The notes: generated by a model not told the origin, from the sequence alone. Positions 1 through 8,253 are shown, counted from the stretch's first letter. The stretch: DNA of 15,596 nt from Clostridium sp. (GCA_018372555.1 JAHAIU010000052.1:1-15596), one strand, 5' to 3'. Made by a program: numbers and translations.

Positions 1-2535
1 ACAGGATTTACTGGATTAATTGATGAAGTTAAGGTTTATAACAAGGTATTAAATCCTAGTGAAATAGCTTCTACAATGTTAGTTAAAGGATTAAATATTG
101 CAGAAAATTATAAGAGATTGTATATTGGTGACACATATGCAATTGAAACAAATCTACTTAGCGATAATAATGATAAAACAATCACTTATACATCTAGCAA
201 TCCTAATATTGCAAGTGTAGAAGAAAATGGTGTAGTAACTGCTAAAGAGAGAGGAACAACTACTATTGTAGTAGAAAACAAAGCAGGTGGATATAAGGAA
301 GAGGTAACTATTGAAGTTAGTAGGAAGTTAACAATTTCCAATACTTTAGAAACTTATGAATTACCAGAAAATAGATTAAGCGATATTGAAAAAGCACCTG
401 GTACTGATCGTCAATATCTTGGACAACCAGATATGGTACGTACTAGTACTGGTCGTTTAATTACTGCATATCCAAAAGGACATGGAAAAGGACCTATTAT
501 CATGCAAATTAGTGATGATAATGGAGAAACATGGACAGAAAAGAATGATACGCCTAGTAGTTGGGTAGGTTCTCAAGAAACTCCTACATTATATGTTTTA
601 CCATTAGAAAATGGTATAGAGCGTATTATGATGATTACGGCATGTCCAGGATGGGGAACAGATTCAAATGGACATCAAACTGGATGGAATACTTCATATT
701 CTGATGATAATGGAGAAACATGGACAGAATATAAACATTGGTACCCTAATCATAAGGATGGAAGTCTTAATAAAGCAATTGTAGGTATGGCGTCTTTAGT
801 GCAATTAAAAGATGATGATGGAAATTACATTCAAAAGTGGATGGGAGTATATCACGATTATGGTTATGTAAATTACAAAACATACTTAACATTTAATGAA
901 AATGGCGAAGAACAATGGAGTGAACCAGAACCATATTTAAGTGAGTATCGTAATATTGAAAGTACGTATCAAATGTGTGAAATTGGTATGTTCCGTTCAC
1001 CAGATGGAAAGCGTATTGTTGGATTAGCACGTAGTCAATCTCACAATAATCCTGCAACTATGATTTATTCTGACGATGAAGGAAAAACATGGAGTAAACC
1101 GATGGATTTACCAGGTTCTCTTGCTGGAGAACGTCATAAAGCAGCATATGATCCAATTAGTGGTCGTTTAGTAATATCATTCCGTGAAATTACCTATGAT
1201 TTGAATGGCAATAACATTTTTGATGGTAATAGCGATTGGCTTGCTGGAGAATGGGTTGCATGGGTAGGAACTTATGAAGATCTTATGGAACAAAGAGATG
1301 GACAATACCGCATTGAAATAGCTAAAGATTATTCTAATAACGCTAAATCAGGAGATACTGGATATGCAGGTGTAGTTGTTTTAGAGGATGGAACATTTAT
1401 TATGGACTCTTATGGACACTGGGATGAAGAGTTCTCTAACAGTTGGACAGGTGGAATAACTACAGATTTATGTTATATAAAACAAGCTAAATTCAAGCTA
1501 AGTGAAATTGATAATATGGCTGGCTTAATTGAACGTGATGAATTACAAGAGTTCATTGATAAGGTGGAAGGACTTAACAAGGATGATTATACAGCTAATA
1601 GTTGGTCTGCATTAGAAATAGCATTTAATGAAGCAAAGGTTGTATATGATAATGTAGAAAGTACACAAAATGAAATTGATAAGGCATTAGAAAATCTGAC
1701 AAATGCATTTAATGGATTAAAAGAAAATAATCCAATAGCTGTAGATAAGAGCAAACTAGAAGAAATGTATAATAAGGTGAAAGATACAGAAAATAAAAAT
1801 TATACAGAAGGAAGCTGGACTAACTTCATAAATGAATTAGAAAATGCTAAGGTTGTACTTGAGAAAGAAGACTCAACTCAAGATCAAGTTGATAAAGCAT
1901 TAGAAAGTTTAGAAAATGCATTTAATGAATTAAAAGAAAATGATCCAATAATTGTAGATAAGAGTAGACTAGAAAAATTGTATAATAAGGTAAAGGATAC
2001 AGAAAATAATAATTATACAGAAAAGAGTTGGAATAACTTTAAAAATGAACTAGAAAATGCTAAGGCTATACTTGATAAAGAAGATGTAACTCAAAAAGAA
2101 GTAGATAAAGCAGTAAAAAATCTAGAAAATGCATTTAAGAAATTAAAAGAAAACAAACCAATAGTTGTAGATAAGAGTAAACTTGAGAAGTTATATAATA
2201 AGGTAAAGGACACAGAAAACAATAATTATACAGAAGAAAGTTGGACTAACTTTAAAAATGAATTGAAAAATGCTAAGGCTGTACTTGATAAAGAAGGTTC
2301 AACTCAAGAAGAAATAAATGAAGCTAATAATAGATTAAGTAAAGCTGTTGCGAATTTAAAGAAAGAAACTTCAAAACCTGAAAGTGAAGAATCAGGAAAG
2401 GTACCAGAGGGTGAAAAAGATAATTCCAAGATTGTTAATACTGGTGATAATACAAATGTAACACTACTATTAGCAACACTATTAATAAGTGGATCAGCAA
2501 TATTTTTACTTATGAAAAAAAGAAGAACTTCTTAA
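1..2535 (+). CDS. Wall-anchored sialidase-like protein with FIVAR repeats, 5'-partial
   Basis: The frame is open from base 1, so the start lies upstream; 844 residues are visible. Residues 1-25 read like the end of a LamG/concanavalin-like domain (GLIDEVKVYNKVLNPSEIAS). Residues about 27-105 form a Big_2-type Ig-like domain (YTSSNPNIASVEENGVVTA). About 130-505 is a sialidase-fold propeller with three Asp-boxes, SDDNGETW at 171 and 234 and SDDEGKTW at 357. Four FIVAR modules follow (about 510-793). The tail has IVNTGD at 811-816, a hydrophobic segment and KKRRTS, which resembles a variant sortase signal and implies export and wall attachment. The likely role is release of sialic acid or a related sugar from host glycans. 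The usual FRIP arginine motif is not evident: the equivalent strand reads GQPDMVR at 141-147, so substrate is uncertain. The gene is followed by a terminator and seems to end its own transcript. Confidence 0.85.
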   Translation, partial: TGFTGLIDEVKVYNKVLNPSEIASTMLVKGLNIAENYKRLYIGDTYAIETNLLSDNNDKTITYTSSNPNIASVEENGVVTAKERGTTTIVVENKAGGYKEEVTIEVSRKLTISNTLETYELPENRLSDIEKAPGTDRQYLGQPDMVRTSTGRLITAYPKGHGKGPIIMQISDDNGETWTEKNDTPSSWVGSQETPTLYVLPLENGIERIMMITACPGWGTDSNGHQTGWNTSYSDDNGETWTEYKHWYPNHKDGSLNKAIVGMASLVQLKDDDGNYIQKWMGVYHDYGYVNYKTYLTFNENGEEQWSEPEPYLSEYRNIESTYQMCEIGMFRSPDGKRIVGLARSQSHNNPATMIYSDDEGKTWSKPMDLPGSLAGERHKAAYDPISGRLVISFREITYDLNGNNIFDGNSDWLAGEWVAWVGTYEDLMEQRDGQYRIEIAKDYSNNAKSGDTGYAGVVVLEDGTFIMDSYGHWDEEFSNSWTGGITTDLCYIKQAKFKLSEIDNMAGLIERDELQEFIDKVEGLNKDDYTANSWSALEIAFNEAKVVYDNVESTQNEIDKALENLTNAFNGLKENNPIAVDKSKLEEMYNKVKDTENKNYTEGSWTNFINELENAKVVLEKEDSTQDQVDKALESLENAFNELKENDPIIVDKSRLEKLYNKVKDTENNNYTEKSWNNFKNELENAKAILDKEDVTQKEVDKAVKNLENAFKKLKENKPIVVDKSKLEKLYNKVKDTENNNYTEESWTNFKNELKNAKAVLDKEGSTQEEINEANNRLSKAVANLKKETSKPESEESGKVPEGEKDNSKIVNTGDNTNVTLLLATLLISGSAIFLLMKKRRTS
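1528..2379 (+). repeat. Four tandem 213-bp FIVAR-encoding repeats
   Basis: Units start at 1528, 1741, 1954 and 2167, exactly 213 bp (71 codons) apart. The last three begin VDKSKLE, VDKSRLE and VDKSKLE; the first is more divergent (IERDELQ). Each carries the FIVAR pattern YT..SW..F.NELENAK....E..TQ..VDKA...L..A...L. The later copies are closer to each other than to the first, suggesting recent unit duplication. FIVAR modules are known as three-helix stalk or ligand-binding units in Gram-positive surface proteins. Confidence 0.85.
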
Positions 2536-2554
2536 TAATTAAATAGAAATAAAT

Positions 2555-2608
2555 AAAAGAACTTCCTTATTATAATAAGAAAATAATTATAAGGAGGTTC
2601 TTTTGTTA
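2555..2608 (+). terminator. Intrinsic terminator after the sialidase-like gene
   Basis: The arms at 2555-2570 and 2589-2604 pair over 16 bases with one G-U wobble, and the 3' arm ends in TTTT followed by GTTATT. It lies 19 bp after the stop codon. The AAAA before the 5' arm makes it potentially bidirectional, so it could also end any remaining minus-strand transcription from the transposase remnant. Confidence 0.8.
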
Positions 2609-2648
2609 TTTATAGTAATACTAGGGAAGAATTTTAATATAAAAGTAA

Positions 2649-3146
2649 TTACCTTTTTAACGCATGAAAGTACAGGAAAGCTACTGAGAACAAAGAATTT
2701 TTAGCGAAGCCGACAACTTCTGCTGGAGTGCAGTTATTTAATGACTCATGTGATATAATAAAGTTATAGTGAAATATAAATAAGCAAATTAGATTATTAG
2801 TCTTCTCAAAAGAGTTAAATACTTTTTTACTTTTAAGCCAAGCTTTAAATGTCTTATTAAATGATCATATTAAGTTATTATTTATATCACTAGACATTAG
2901 TACTAAAGGTAAATGTTTGGTATTTGGCAAAACTGTAGTAGCAGCTTCGTTATACGAGGGTAATCTATCGGTTATAAAGTAAGTTGCTTCACCACAGGTT
3001 TTAGCTTCATTACCACTCATTAAATAAGAGTCATTTTTTATAAAGCAAGAGATTAAGCAAATTGCGAAATTGTTTGTAGCAACTATCGAATTTAGAAATA
3101 AATCATTTGTATTAATTTTTAATAAAAGTAAAGATTTGATTATGTA
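2649..3146 (-). pseudogene. Degenerate DDE transposase remnant
   Basis: The minus strand between 3146 and 2649 reads in a single frame with one internal stop (TGA at 2867-2865). It gives recognisable C-terminal DDE transposase blocks: YFITDRLPSYNEA (2nd catalytic Asp), then NNNLI-stop-SFNKTFKAWLK, then FNSFEKTNNLICLFIFHYNF and HESLNNCTPAEVVGF. In the family the residue at the stop is normally the catalytic Glu in a pattern like LIESFN. The N-terminal DNA-binding region is missing, and where the first catalytic Asp is expected (near 3080) the frame reads VATNNF. It has no start codon or ribosome site, so it cannot be active. It is probably a relic of an insertion sequence of the kind common in clostridia; no clean terminal repeats or target duplication were found, so the family is not assigned. 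Confidence 0.75.
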
Positions 3147-3172
3147 TCAATTCTTTACTTATGAATAACTTA

Positions 3173-3216
3173 AAAAACATGTGTTAAAAGTATGCATACT
3201 TTTAATACATGTTTTT
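3173..3216 (-). terminator. 44-bp near-perfect palindrome, likely MerR terminator
   Basis: Two 22-base arms (3173-3194 and 3195-3216) match with a single wobble position and meet at a central TGCA. On the minus strand it lies 71 bp beyond the stop of the MerR gene and ends in CATGTTTTT, as expected for a terminator; on the plus strand it also ends in GTTTTT. The absence of an unpaired loop and the size are more than a terminator needs, so it could also be a relic of the neighbouring insertion sequence. Confidence 0.6.
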
Positions 3217-3287
3217 GCTTATTTTGAATTAAATATGAAATTTAAGAAAAAATTTACGAAAAATTGGTTAAAAATTTAACAAAACAA

Positions 3288-4130
3288 CTAAAGTTTTTCA
3301 AACATAATAGATACCTGAGTAATGTAATTATCAGGGTTTGCCTCAGAAACCTCATCTATTAAACTCTCTTCGTAAGAAAAATCGGATAACTTTAAATTAT
3401 GTATCTTGGCATACTCTACAAATAAATGATATGAGTTGTATGTTTCAATATAAGATCCTTTATGATAAACAACTAAATAGTTTCCAGGCATCTTGATATC
3501 TATGTATTTTTCATCTAGATAACTTGAGTTTAAATCATCAACAATAGTGTAGTACCTACTATAATAGGTTGACTTAGTATCTGAATTATAAATTTTTTTC
3601 CATGGTGCGATACCGCCTAATTCTCTTCCACAATGAAAATTATGTTTTCTCCTATATTTTAAATGTTCACTTAATACTTCATATTGTATATTTGCACTGG
3701 CATCAGCAGGGATTTCTTTGCTTCTAATTATGTAGGTTTTAGGATGATATTCAACATATACCATATTAGTGTTAATTCGCATAGCTTTATCAATAACATT
3801 ACACTTGTTGTTCATCATTCTTATAGTATGATCAAGGGTTTCTCTTGATAAAGTTAGCTTTTTTATTTGGTTATGAAATAATGAATATGTTTCTGAGGCA
3901 TTACGTGTTTCAATATATGACTTTATTTCTTTTAGAGACAACCCAATTGATTTTAAAGCCTGTATAGTTACTATATGATCTATTTGGTGTAAATCATAAT
4001 GTCTATAGCCATTTTCATCTTTATAGGAAGGAGAAAATATTTTTTTTGTGTCATAAAATATTAATGTTTGGCGAGATATACCTACTAGATTGGCAAATTC
4101 ACTTATTGTTATATAGCATTTATTATTCAT
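3288..4130 (-). CDS. MerR-family regulator with GyrI-like effector domain
   Basis: A 280-residue protein. Residues 6-75 form the winged helix of the MerR family: ITISEFANLVGISRQTLIFYD, then GYRHYDLHQIDHI and LKSIGLSLKEIKSYI. A coiled helix follows (about 76-115). The C-terminal part (about 120-280) resembles the small-molecule-binding domain of BmrR-type regulators. There is no cysteine-rich metal-binding loop, so an organic ligand is more likely than a metal. The start is supported by GGAG (4143-4140 on the minus strand) nine bases upstream. It is divergent from the alcohol dehydrogenase operon across a 112-bp gap holding a promoter with the long spacer typical of MerR-activated genes. The likely role is ligand-dependent activation of that operon; the ligand is unknown. 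Confidence 0.88.
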   Translation of the reverse strand: MNNKCYITISEFANLVGISRQTLIFYDTKKIFSPSYKDENGYRHYDLHQIDHIVTIQALKSIGLSLKEIKSYIETRNASETYSLFHNQIKKLTLSRETLDHTIRMMNNKCNVIDKAMRINTNMVYVEYHPKTYIIRSKEIPADASANIQYEVLSEHLKYRRKHNFHCGRELGGIAPWKKIYNSDTKSTYYSRYYTIVDDLNSSYLDEKYIDIKMPGNYLVVYHKGSYIETYNSYHLFVEYAKIHNLKLSDFSYEESLIDEVSEANPDNYITQVSIMFEKL

Positions 4131-4174
4131 TTGTATTCACTCCGATTCGACTTTGTGATTTTTTTAATTTTCTC

Positions 4175-4205
4175 TTGACTGTATAGTATAAATATATCAT
4201 AAACT
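4175..4205 (+). promoter_or_regulatory. Candidate MerR-controlled promoter of the dehydrogenase operon
   Basis: TTGACT (4175-4180) is followed after 19 bases by TAAACT (4200-4205). A 19-bp spacer is too long for normal sigma-A promoters but is characteristic of MerR-activated ones. An imperfect dyad lies in the spacer (about 4182-4201, outer TAT...ATA arms), but the region is so AT-rich that the dyad is weak evidence. The dehydrogenase start is 38 bp downstream, with GGAGG at about 4231-4235. Confidence 0.5.
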
Positions 4206-4242
4206 AATAAATGAGAAAAGTACTATAAAGGGAGGCTAGAAA

Positions 4243-5406
4243 ATGTTAGATGTAAATAATTTTTTTCATGGAACACGTATTATTGAAGGGTATGGTGTAC
4301 TAAAGCAAGTCGGTGATGAAGCAAAAGCTTTGAATGCAACAAAAGCATTAATTGTAACTGATACTTTTTTATCACAGACTGAATTTTATAAGACTATTAA
4401 AGAAAGTCTTGAAAATGCTGGTGTCCAAGTAGTATTAGGTACAAATGTAAAACCTAATCCTAGAGCAACTGATTGTGATGAAATGGCACAAATGGCAAAA
4501 AAAGAAGGCGTAGATTTAGTGATTGCCTTTGGTGGTGGATCTGCAATGGATCAAGCCAAAACAGTAGCAGCTTTACTAACAAATGGTAAAACAGCTGTTG
4601 AGTGGGGAGATGTTGAATTAGAAAATAATATTATGTCATTATTCTGTATTCCTACTACTTCAGGAACTGGAAGTGAAGTTACTTTTTGTGCAGTAATTAC
4701 AGATGAAGAAAGACATTATAAAATGACTGTTGGCGATCCAATACATATGATTCCAACTTTAGCTATATGTGATCCAGAAGTGACTATAAATTTACCAAAA
4801 TCATTAACAGCAGCCTGTGGAGTTGATGCATTAACACATGCTATTGAAGCTTACACAGTAAAGGTTCATCAACCATTAACAGATGCTTTAGCTTTACAAG
4901 CAATCTCTATGATTAGTGAAAACCTTGTACTAGCTTATGAAGATGGTAAAAATCGTGATGCTAGAAGAAATATGATGATAGCAAGTACTATGGCAGGTAT
5001 GGCTTTTATTAGTTCTAATGTTGGTGCAGTTCACGCAATTGCAGAAACTGTAGGAGCATGGTTTGATACACCTCATGGGGTGGCAAATTCTTTATTTTTA
5101 CCTTATGTTATGGAATATAATATTCCTGCTTGTACAAATAGATTTGTTGATGTATCAAAGGCATTAGGAGTTGTAAGAAAAGAAGGCATGACTGACTATG
5201 ATTATGCAATAGAAGGTGTGGAATTTATTAAAGAATTAAATAGAAAATTAAATATTCCTACTTTAAAAGATTTATCAGATATATCTGAAGACAAATTTGA
5301 ACAAATAGCTGAAAAATCAGCTGCAAATGTGTTATCAAATGATAATGCAAAAGAAATTGGTAAAAATGATTATCTTGAAATTTTAAATAAAGCTTATATA
5401 GGTTAG
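4243..5406 (+). CDS. Iron-containing (group III) alcohol dehydrogenase
   Basis: A 387-residue protein, the usual length for group III Fe-dependent alcohol dehydrogenases, which interconvert alcohols and aldehydes or ketones with NAD(P). The N-terminal Rossmann-like part has the cofactor motif GGGSAMD (97-103), followed by PTTSGTGSEVT (138-147). The helical C-terminal domain has the four expected metal ligands: D195 and H199 in GVDALTHAIEAY, H264 in GAVHAIAE and H278 in DTPHGVANSLF. It starts with ATG eight bases after GGAGG. It is first in an operon, 10 bp from the cyclase-family gene, whose ribosome site overlaps this stop. The substrate is not shown; in this context it probably acts on the product or precursor of the cyclase. 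The lactaldehyde, 1,3-propanediol, butanol and 4-hydroxybutyrate dehydrogenase subgroups cannot be told apart by eye. Confidence 0.9.
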   Translation: MLDVNNFFHGTRIIEGYGVLKQVGDEAKALNATKALIVTDTFLSQTEFYKTIKESLENAGVQVVLGTNVKPNPRATDCDEMAQMAKKEGVDLVIAFGGGSAMDQAKTVAALLTNGKTAVEWGDVELENNIMSLFCIPTTSGTGSEVTFCAVITDEERHYKMTVGDPIHMIPTLAICDPEVTINLPKSLTAACGVDALTHAIEAYTVKVHQPLTDALALQAISMISENLVLAYEDGKNRDARRNMMIASTMAGMAFISSNVGAVHAIAETVGAWFDTPHGVANSLFLPYVMEYNIPACTNRFVDVSKALGVVRKEGMTDYDYAIEGVEFIKELNRKLNIPTLKDLSDISEDKFEQIAEKSAANVLSNDNAKEIGKNDYLEILNKAYIG

Positions 5407-5416
5407 GAGAATAAAA

Positions 5417-6079
5417 ATGAAAAGACATAAAATAAAAAAGATCGTAGATTTATCATGGGAATTCACTAGTGAAACTCCTATTTACCCTGGGGACCCTGAA
5501 CCATCTGTAGAGGTAGCTACTACTTTAGAAGTAGAAGGATATAACTTATCTCGTTTAGTAATGGGAACTCAAACAGGAACACATGTTGATGCACCATATC
5601 ACTTCTCAAACGAAGGTGCAAAAATTGATGAAATGGAATTAGATTTCTTTTTAGGAGATGCGGTTATTGTCCGTGTAACAGATAAGAAAGCTGAAGAAGA
5701 AATTACTATGGAAGATATGAAGCCATATGACCATTTAATTGAACCAGGTAAAATTGTTTTATTTAATACAAATTGGTATAAAAAACGTGGTACTGAAGAA
5801 TTCTTTCAACATCCATATGTAAATGGTGAAGTAGCACAATATTTAGTAGATAAAGGTGTACGTTTTATTGGTATTGATACAATTAATGCAGATAAGACTG
5901 GAGGTACAGAATTCCCTGTACATGATCTATTTTCTAAAGAACGCTTAATGATAGGTGAAAACTGGGCATATTTTGATAACATTGATTTTGATGATGCATA
6001 TGTTATTGCTATCCCTATGAAAGTTGTTGGTACAGATGGTTCACCAGTACGTGCAATTGCTGTTCAATGGGAGGACTAA
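5417..6079 (+). CDS. Cyclase-family metal-dependent hydrolase (kynurenine formamidase / isatin hydrolase type)
   Basis: A 220-residue protein with the family signature TQTGTHVDAPYHF (51-63). H56, D58 and H62 are the expected metal ligands, and FPVHDLF with IGEN further on fits the C-terminal half of the active site. The N-terminal IVDLSWEFTSETPIYPGDP is also typical. Known members are cytosolic Mn or Zn enzymes that open cyclic amides or cleave formamides (isatin hydrolase, kynurenine formamidase). No kynurenine or tryptophan-degradation partners are present here, so that specific role is not supported. AGGAG overlaps the stop of the upstream dehydrogenase gene, giving tight translational coupling. 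With the dehydrogenase and two membrane proteins it suggests hydrolysis of an imported cyclic amide, ester or lactone, but the substrate is unknown. Confidence 0.85.
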   Translation: MKRHKIKKIVDLSWEFTSETPIYPGDPEPSVEVATTLEVEGYNLSRLVMGTQTGTHVDAPYHFSNEGAKIDEMELDFFLGDAVIVRVTDKKAEEEITMEDMKPYDHLIEPGKIVLFNTNWYKKRGTEEFFQHPYVNGEVAQYLVDKGVRFIGIDTINADKTGGTEFPVHDLFSKERLMIGENWAYFDNIDFDDAYVIAIPMKVVGTDGSPVRAIAVQWED

Positions 6080-6081
6080 AA

Positions 6082-6747
6082 GTGGAAAATAATAAAGTAC
6101 TTTCATATTTAAGACGTTGTTTAGCGATTGTTCCTTCAGTACCAGTTGCTGCTTTAGGTGTATTACTTTTTGTTTCTGCTGACTGGGGAAGTGATCCTTT
6201 AACAACATTTGAAATTGGTTTATCAAATGTTTTCAATGTTCAATTAGGAACTGCATCACTAGTATTTGAAGGTATAGTTTTTGTATTCTTCTTATTAGTG
6301 AGAAGAGATTTAGTGAACTTTGGAACACTTATATGGTGTTTTACAATTGGACCTTTTATGAATCTATTCTCAATGTTTCTTACTCCAATTATTCCAGAAG
6401 CATCAGAGTTAAGTATTGCTGCTAAGGCAGGATTAATTATCCTAGGATCTATTTTAATAATTATTTCTTTATCTTACTATATACCTATTGGTTTAGGTTA
6501 TCAAGCAAGTGATATTTTTGCTTTTGTGTGTGCTGATATTGTACATAAAAGCTATGGAGTAGGTTTAATGATTTCTTATGCGATTCTATTTGTTTTAGGT
6601 GTCATTATGGGCGCTCCATGGGGTATAGGAACATTAGTAGCAGTTTTAGGATTTGGAAAGATAATAGACTGGTTAATGCCTATTTTCCAACCATTTTCAT
6701 ATAAAATTGCTGGTATGACTTCCACAGAAACAGAATGTGTTGAATAA
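6082..6747 (+). CDS. YczE/YitT-type integral membrane protein
   Basis: A 221-residue protein beginning with GTG at 6082. GGGAGG at 6069-6074 lies at the right distance; an in-frame ATG at 6067 overlaps this site and the end of the cyclase gene, so it is less likely. The sequence resembles the YczE/YyaS/YitT family: SADWGSDPLTTFEIGLSN early, then FGTLIWCFTIGPFMNLFS, with about five hydrophobic segments and few charges. The function of the family is unknown; some members sit beside transporters and their regulators. The 2-bp gap from the cyclase gene shows it belongs to the operon. It may be an accessory component or exporter for the compound handled here, but nothing in the sequence fixes this. 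Confidence 0.8.
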   Translation: MENNKVLSYLRRCLAIVPSVPVAALGVLLFVSADWGSDPLTTFEIGLSNVFNVQLGTASLVFEGIVFVFFLLVRRDLVNFGTLIWCFTIGPFMNLFSMFLTPIIPEASELSIAAKAGLIILGSILIIISLSYYIPIGLGYQASDIFAFVCADIVHKSYGVGLMISYAILFVLGVIMGAPWGIGTLVAVLGFGKIIDWLMPIFQPFSYKIAGMTSTETECVE

Positions 6748-6766
6748 GGGACTCCTTATTCAACAT
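6737..6766 (+). other. Intercistronic hairpin without T-tract
   Basis: Bases 6737-6749 pair with 6754-6766 (12 Watson-Crick pairs plus one outer G-U), around the four-base loop GACT. The hairpin includes the stop codon region of the YczE-type gene and lies before the transporter's ribosome site. No T run follows, so it is not a classic terminator. It could stabilise or set the 3' end of the upstream message, or partly limit transcription into the transporter. Confidence 0.6.
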
Positions 6767-6798
6767 ATTGCTGTATACATAAAGAATGGAGTGAAAAT

Positions 6799-8214
6799 GT
6801 GATGAATATGTCACGTTCTAGAATGATAGCTTATGGTTTACCAGGGTTGGCAACATTGTTTACATTTACCATGTTCACTACATATGGGTTATATTTTTTT
6901 ACTGATGTTGTAGGCTTATCTGCTAGCTTTGCAGGAATGATTTTAACTATTGGAACTTTTTGGGATGCTATTACAGATCCACTTATTGGTATAATTTCAG
7001 ATAATCGTGATCCCCAGAAAGGAAGAAGACGCCCATTTTTACTTTTCAGCGCAATTCCATTTGGTATTATTACATGGTTACTTTTTACATGTTGGAATTT
7101 GGTTGAATTACATCAAAAAATTTATTTTATAATTGTTGCGCTACTTTTTTATACGGTACAAACAACAACTGATGTTCCTTATACTTCACTAAGTGGGGAA
7201 GTTACAGATGATTATAATACACGAAGTCAATTAGCTATGATTCGTACATTCTGGGCAATTGTTGGAGTTGCTATAGGTGGAGGAGTTATGGCTTATACAT
7301 CTTACCTTGTGCCTATTGTTGGTGGAAAACGTCAAGCCTGGTCAGTATGCTTTGGTATTTTCGGTGTAATTTGTACTATAAGTATTCTAATAGGCTGGTA
7401 TGCATCAAAGGGTTATGAAAATAAAAATGCTATAGTAAAGAATAAGATAAGTATAAAGTCTATTTTCAATGGACCATTTAAAAATAAACCTTTTTTACAT
7501 TTAACAGGTGCTTTCATATTCGGTATATTAGCACAAGTTATATTTTTGGGGATTTTAGTTTATTATCTTAGTAATAACTTAGAATTGAGTGAAGGTCAAA
7601 TTTCTGCAGTTAATATAATAATGTGGATAGTAGCACTATTTTGGGTTTTTCCTATTGATATGTGGTCTACTAAGATTTCAAAGGCAAAGGCATGGGTTAT
7701 TTCTATGGGAATATGGCTTTCTTGTATGATAGTTTTTCCATTATTCTTTTTAAAGAAAGGTTCATCAATAGGACCTATTATTATGAGTAGTATATTAGTG
7801 GTAGGATTAAATGCATTGTACCAAGTGATTTATTCAATGATTTCAGACTGTGTAGAGGTTGATGAACTTATTACAGGTGAAAGAAAAGAAGGACTTTACT
7901 ATTCTTTAGCTACTGTATCACAAAAAATAGCAGCTGCTATTGGTACGAGTATTTTAGGTATATCAATAGATAAAATTGGATATAATACTTTATTAGATGT
8001 TCAAAGTCAATCAACATTACAAGGATTTAATTTTATATTTATTGTAGGTACGAGTATATGTTTAATTTTATCTATTTTATGTATGGTAACTAATCCATTG
8101 ACTAAAGCAAGGTACTATGATGTTCTCCAAGCTTTAAAAATAAAAAAGTCTGGTGGACTAATAAAGATTACTGATTTTAATGATTTACTTATATTAAAAA
8201 AAGATATAAAGTGA
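6799..8214 (+). CDS. GPH-family (glycoside-pentoside-hexuronide) cation symporter
   Basis: Up to 471 residues with about twelve hydrophobic segments, the usual size for this branch of the major facilitator superfamily. Family marks are YGLPGLATLFTFTMFTTYGL at the start, the ITDPLIGIISDN loop followed by KGRRRPFLL after the second helix, and TTTDVPYTSLSGEVTDDYNTR in the middle. GPH members import sugars, uronides or glycosides with H+ or Na+. The start could be GTG 6799 or ATG 6802 or 6808; GGAG at 6788-6791 fits 6799 or 6802. The gene follows the YczE-type gene after 51 bp and is followed by a terminator, so it is last in the operon. It probably brings in the substrate of the dehydrogenase/cyclase pair, possibly a sugar-derived or glycosylated compound. 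Confidence 0.87.
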   Translation: MMNMSRSRMIAYGLPGLATLFTFTMFTTYGLYFFTDVVGLSASFAGMILTIGTFWDAITDPLIGIISDNRDPQKGRRRPFLLFSAIPFGIITWLLFTCWNLVELHQKIYFIIVALLFYTVQTTTDVPYTSLSGEVTDDYNTRSQLAMIRTFWAIVGVAIGGGVMAYTSYLVPIVGGKRQAWSVCFGIFGVICTISILIGWYASKGYENKNAIVKNKISIKSIFNGPFKNKPFLHLTGAFIFGILAQVIFLGILVYYLSNNLELSEGQISAVNIIMWIVALFWVFPIDMWSTKISKAKAWVISMGIWLSCMIVFPLFFLKKGSSIGPIIMSSILVVGLNALYQVIYSMISDCVEVDELITGERKEGLYYSLATVSQKIAAAIGTSILGISIDKIGYNTLLDVQSQSTLQGFNFIFIVGTSICLILSILCMVTNPLTKARYYDVLQALKIKKSGGLIKITDFNDLLILKKDIK

Positions 8215-8223
8215 CTTAAATTT

Positions 8224-8253
8224 AGAGAATTACTGAAAAGTAATTCTCTTTTT
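8224..8253 (+). terminator. Terminator of the dehydrogenase-transporter operon
   Basis: AGAGAATTACT (8224-8234) and AGTAATTCTCT (8239-8249) pair perfectly around the loop GAAA, followed by TTTT. It is 10 bp after the transporter stop codon. The region is also downstream of the convergent oxidoreductase gene, but the minus-strand tail is a poor T-tract. Confidence 0.88.

Noticed and set aside
2605..2648. Possible extra small gene after the sialidase-like gene
   Set aside because: No start codon with a ribosome site and only AT-rich sequence.
4182..4201. Perfect MerR operator dyad
   Set aside because: The symmetry is only partial and made almost entirely of A and T, so it is listed as part of the promoter rather than as a defined operator.
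6015..6236. Minus-strand open frames at the cyclase/YczE junction
   Set aside because: They are antisense to two well-supported genes and lack start signals.
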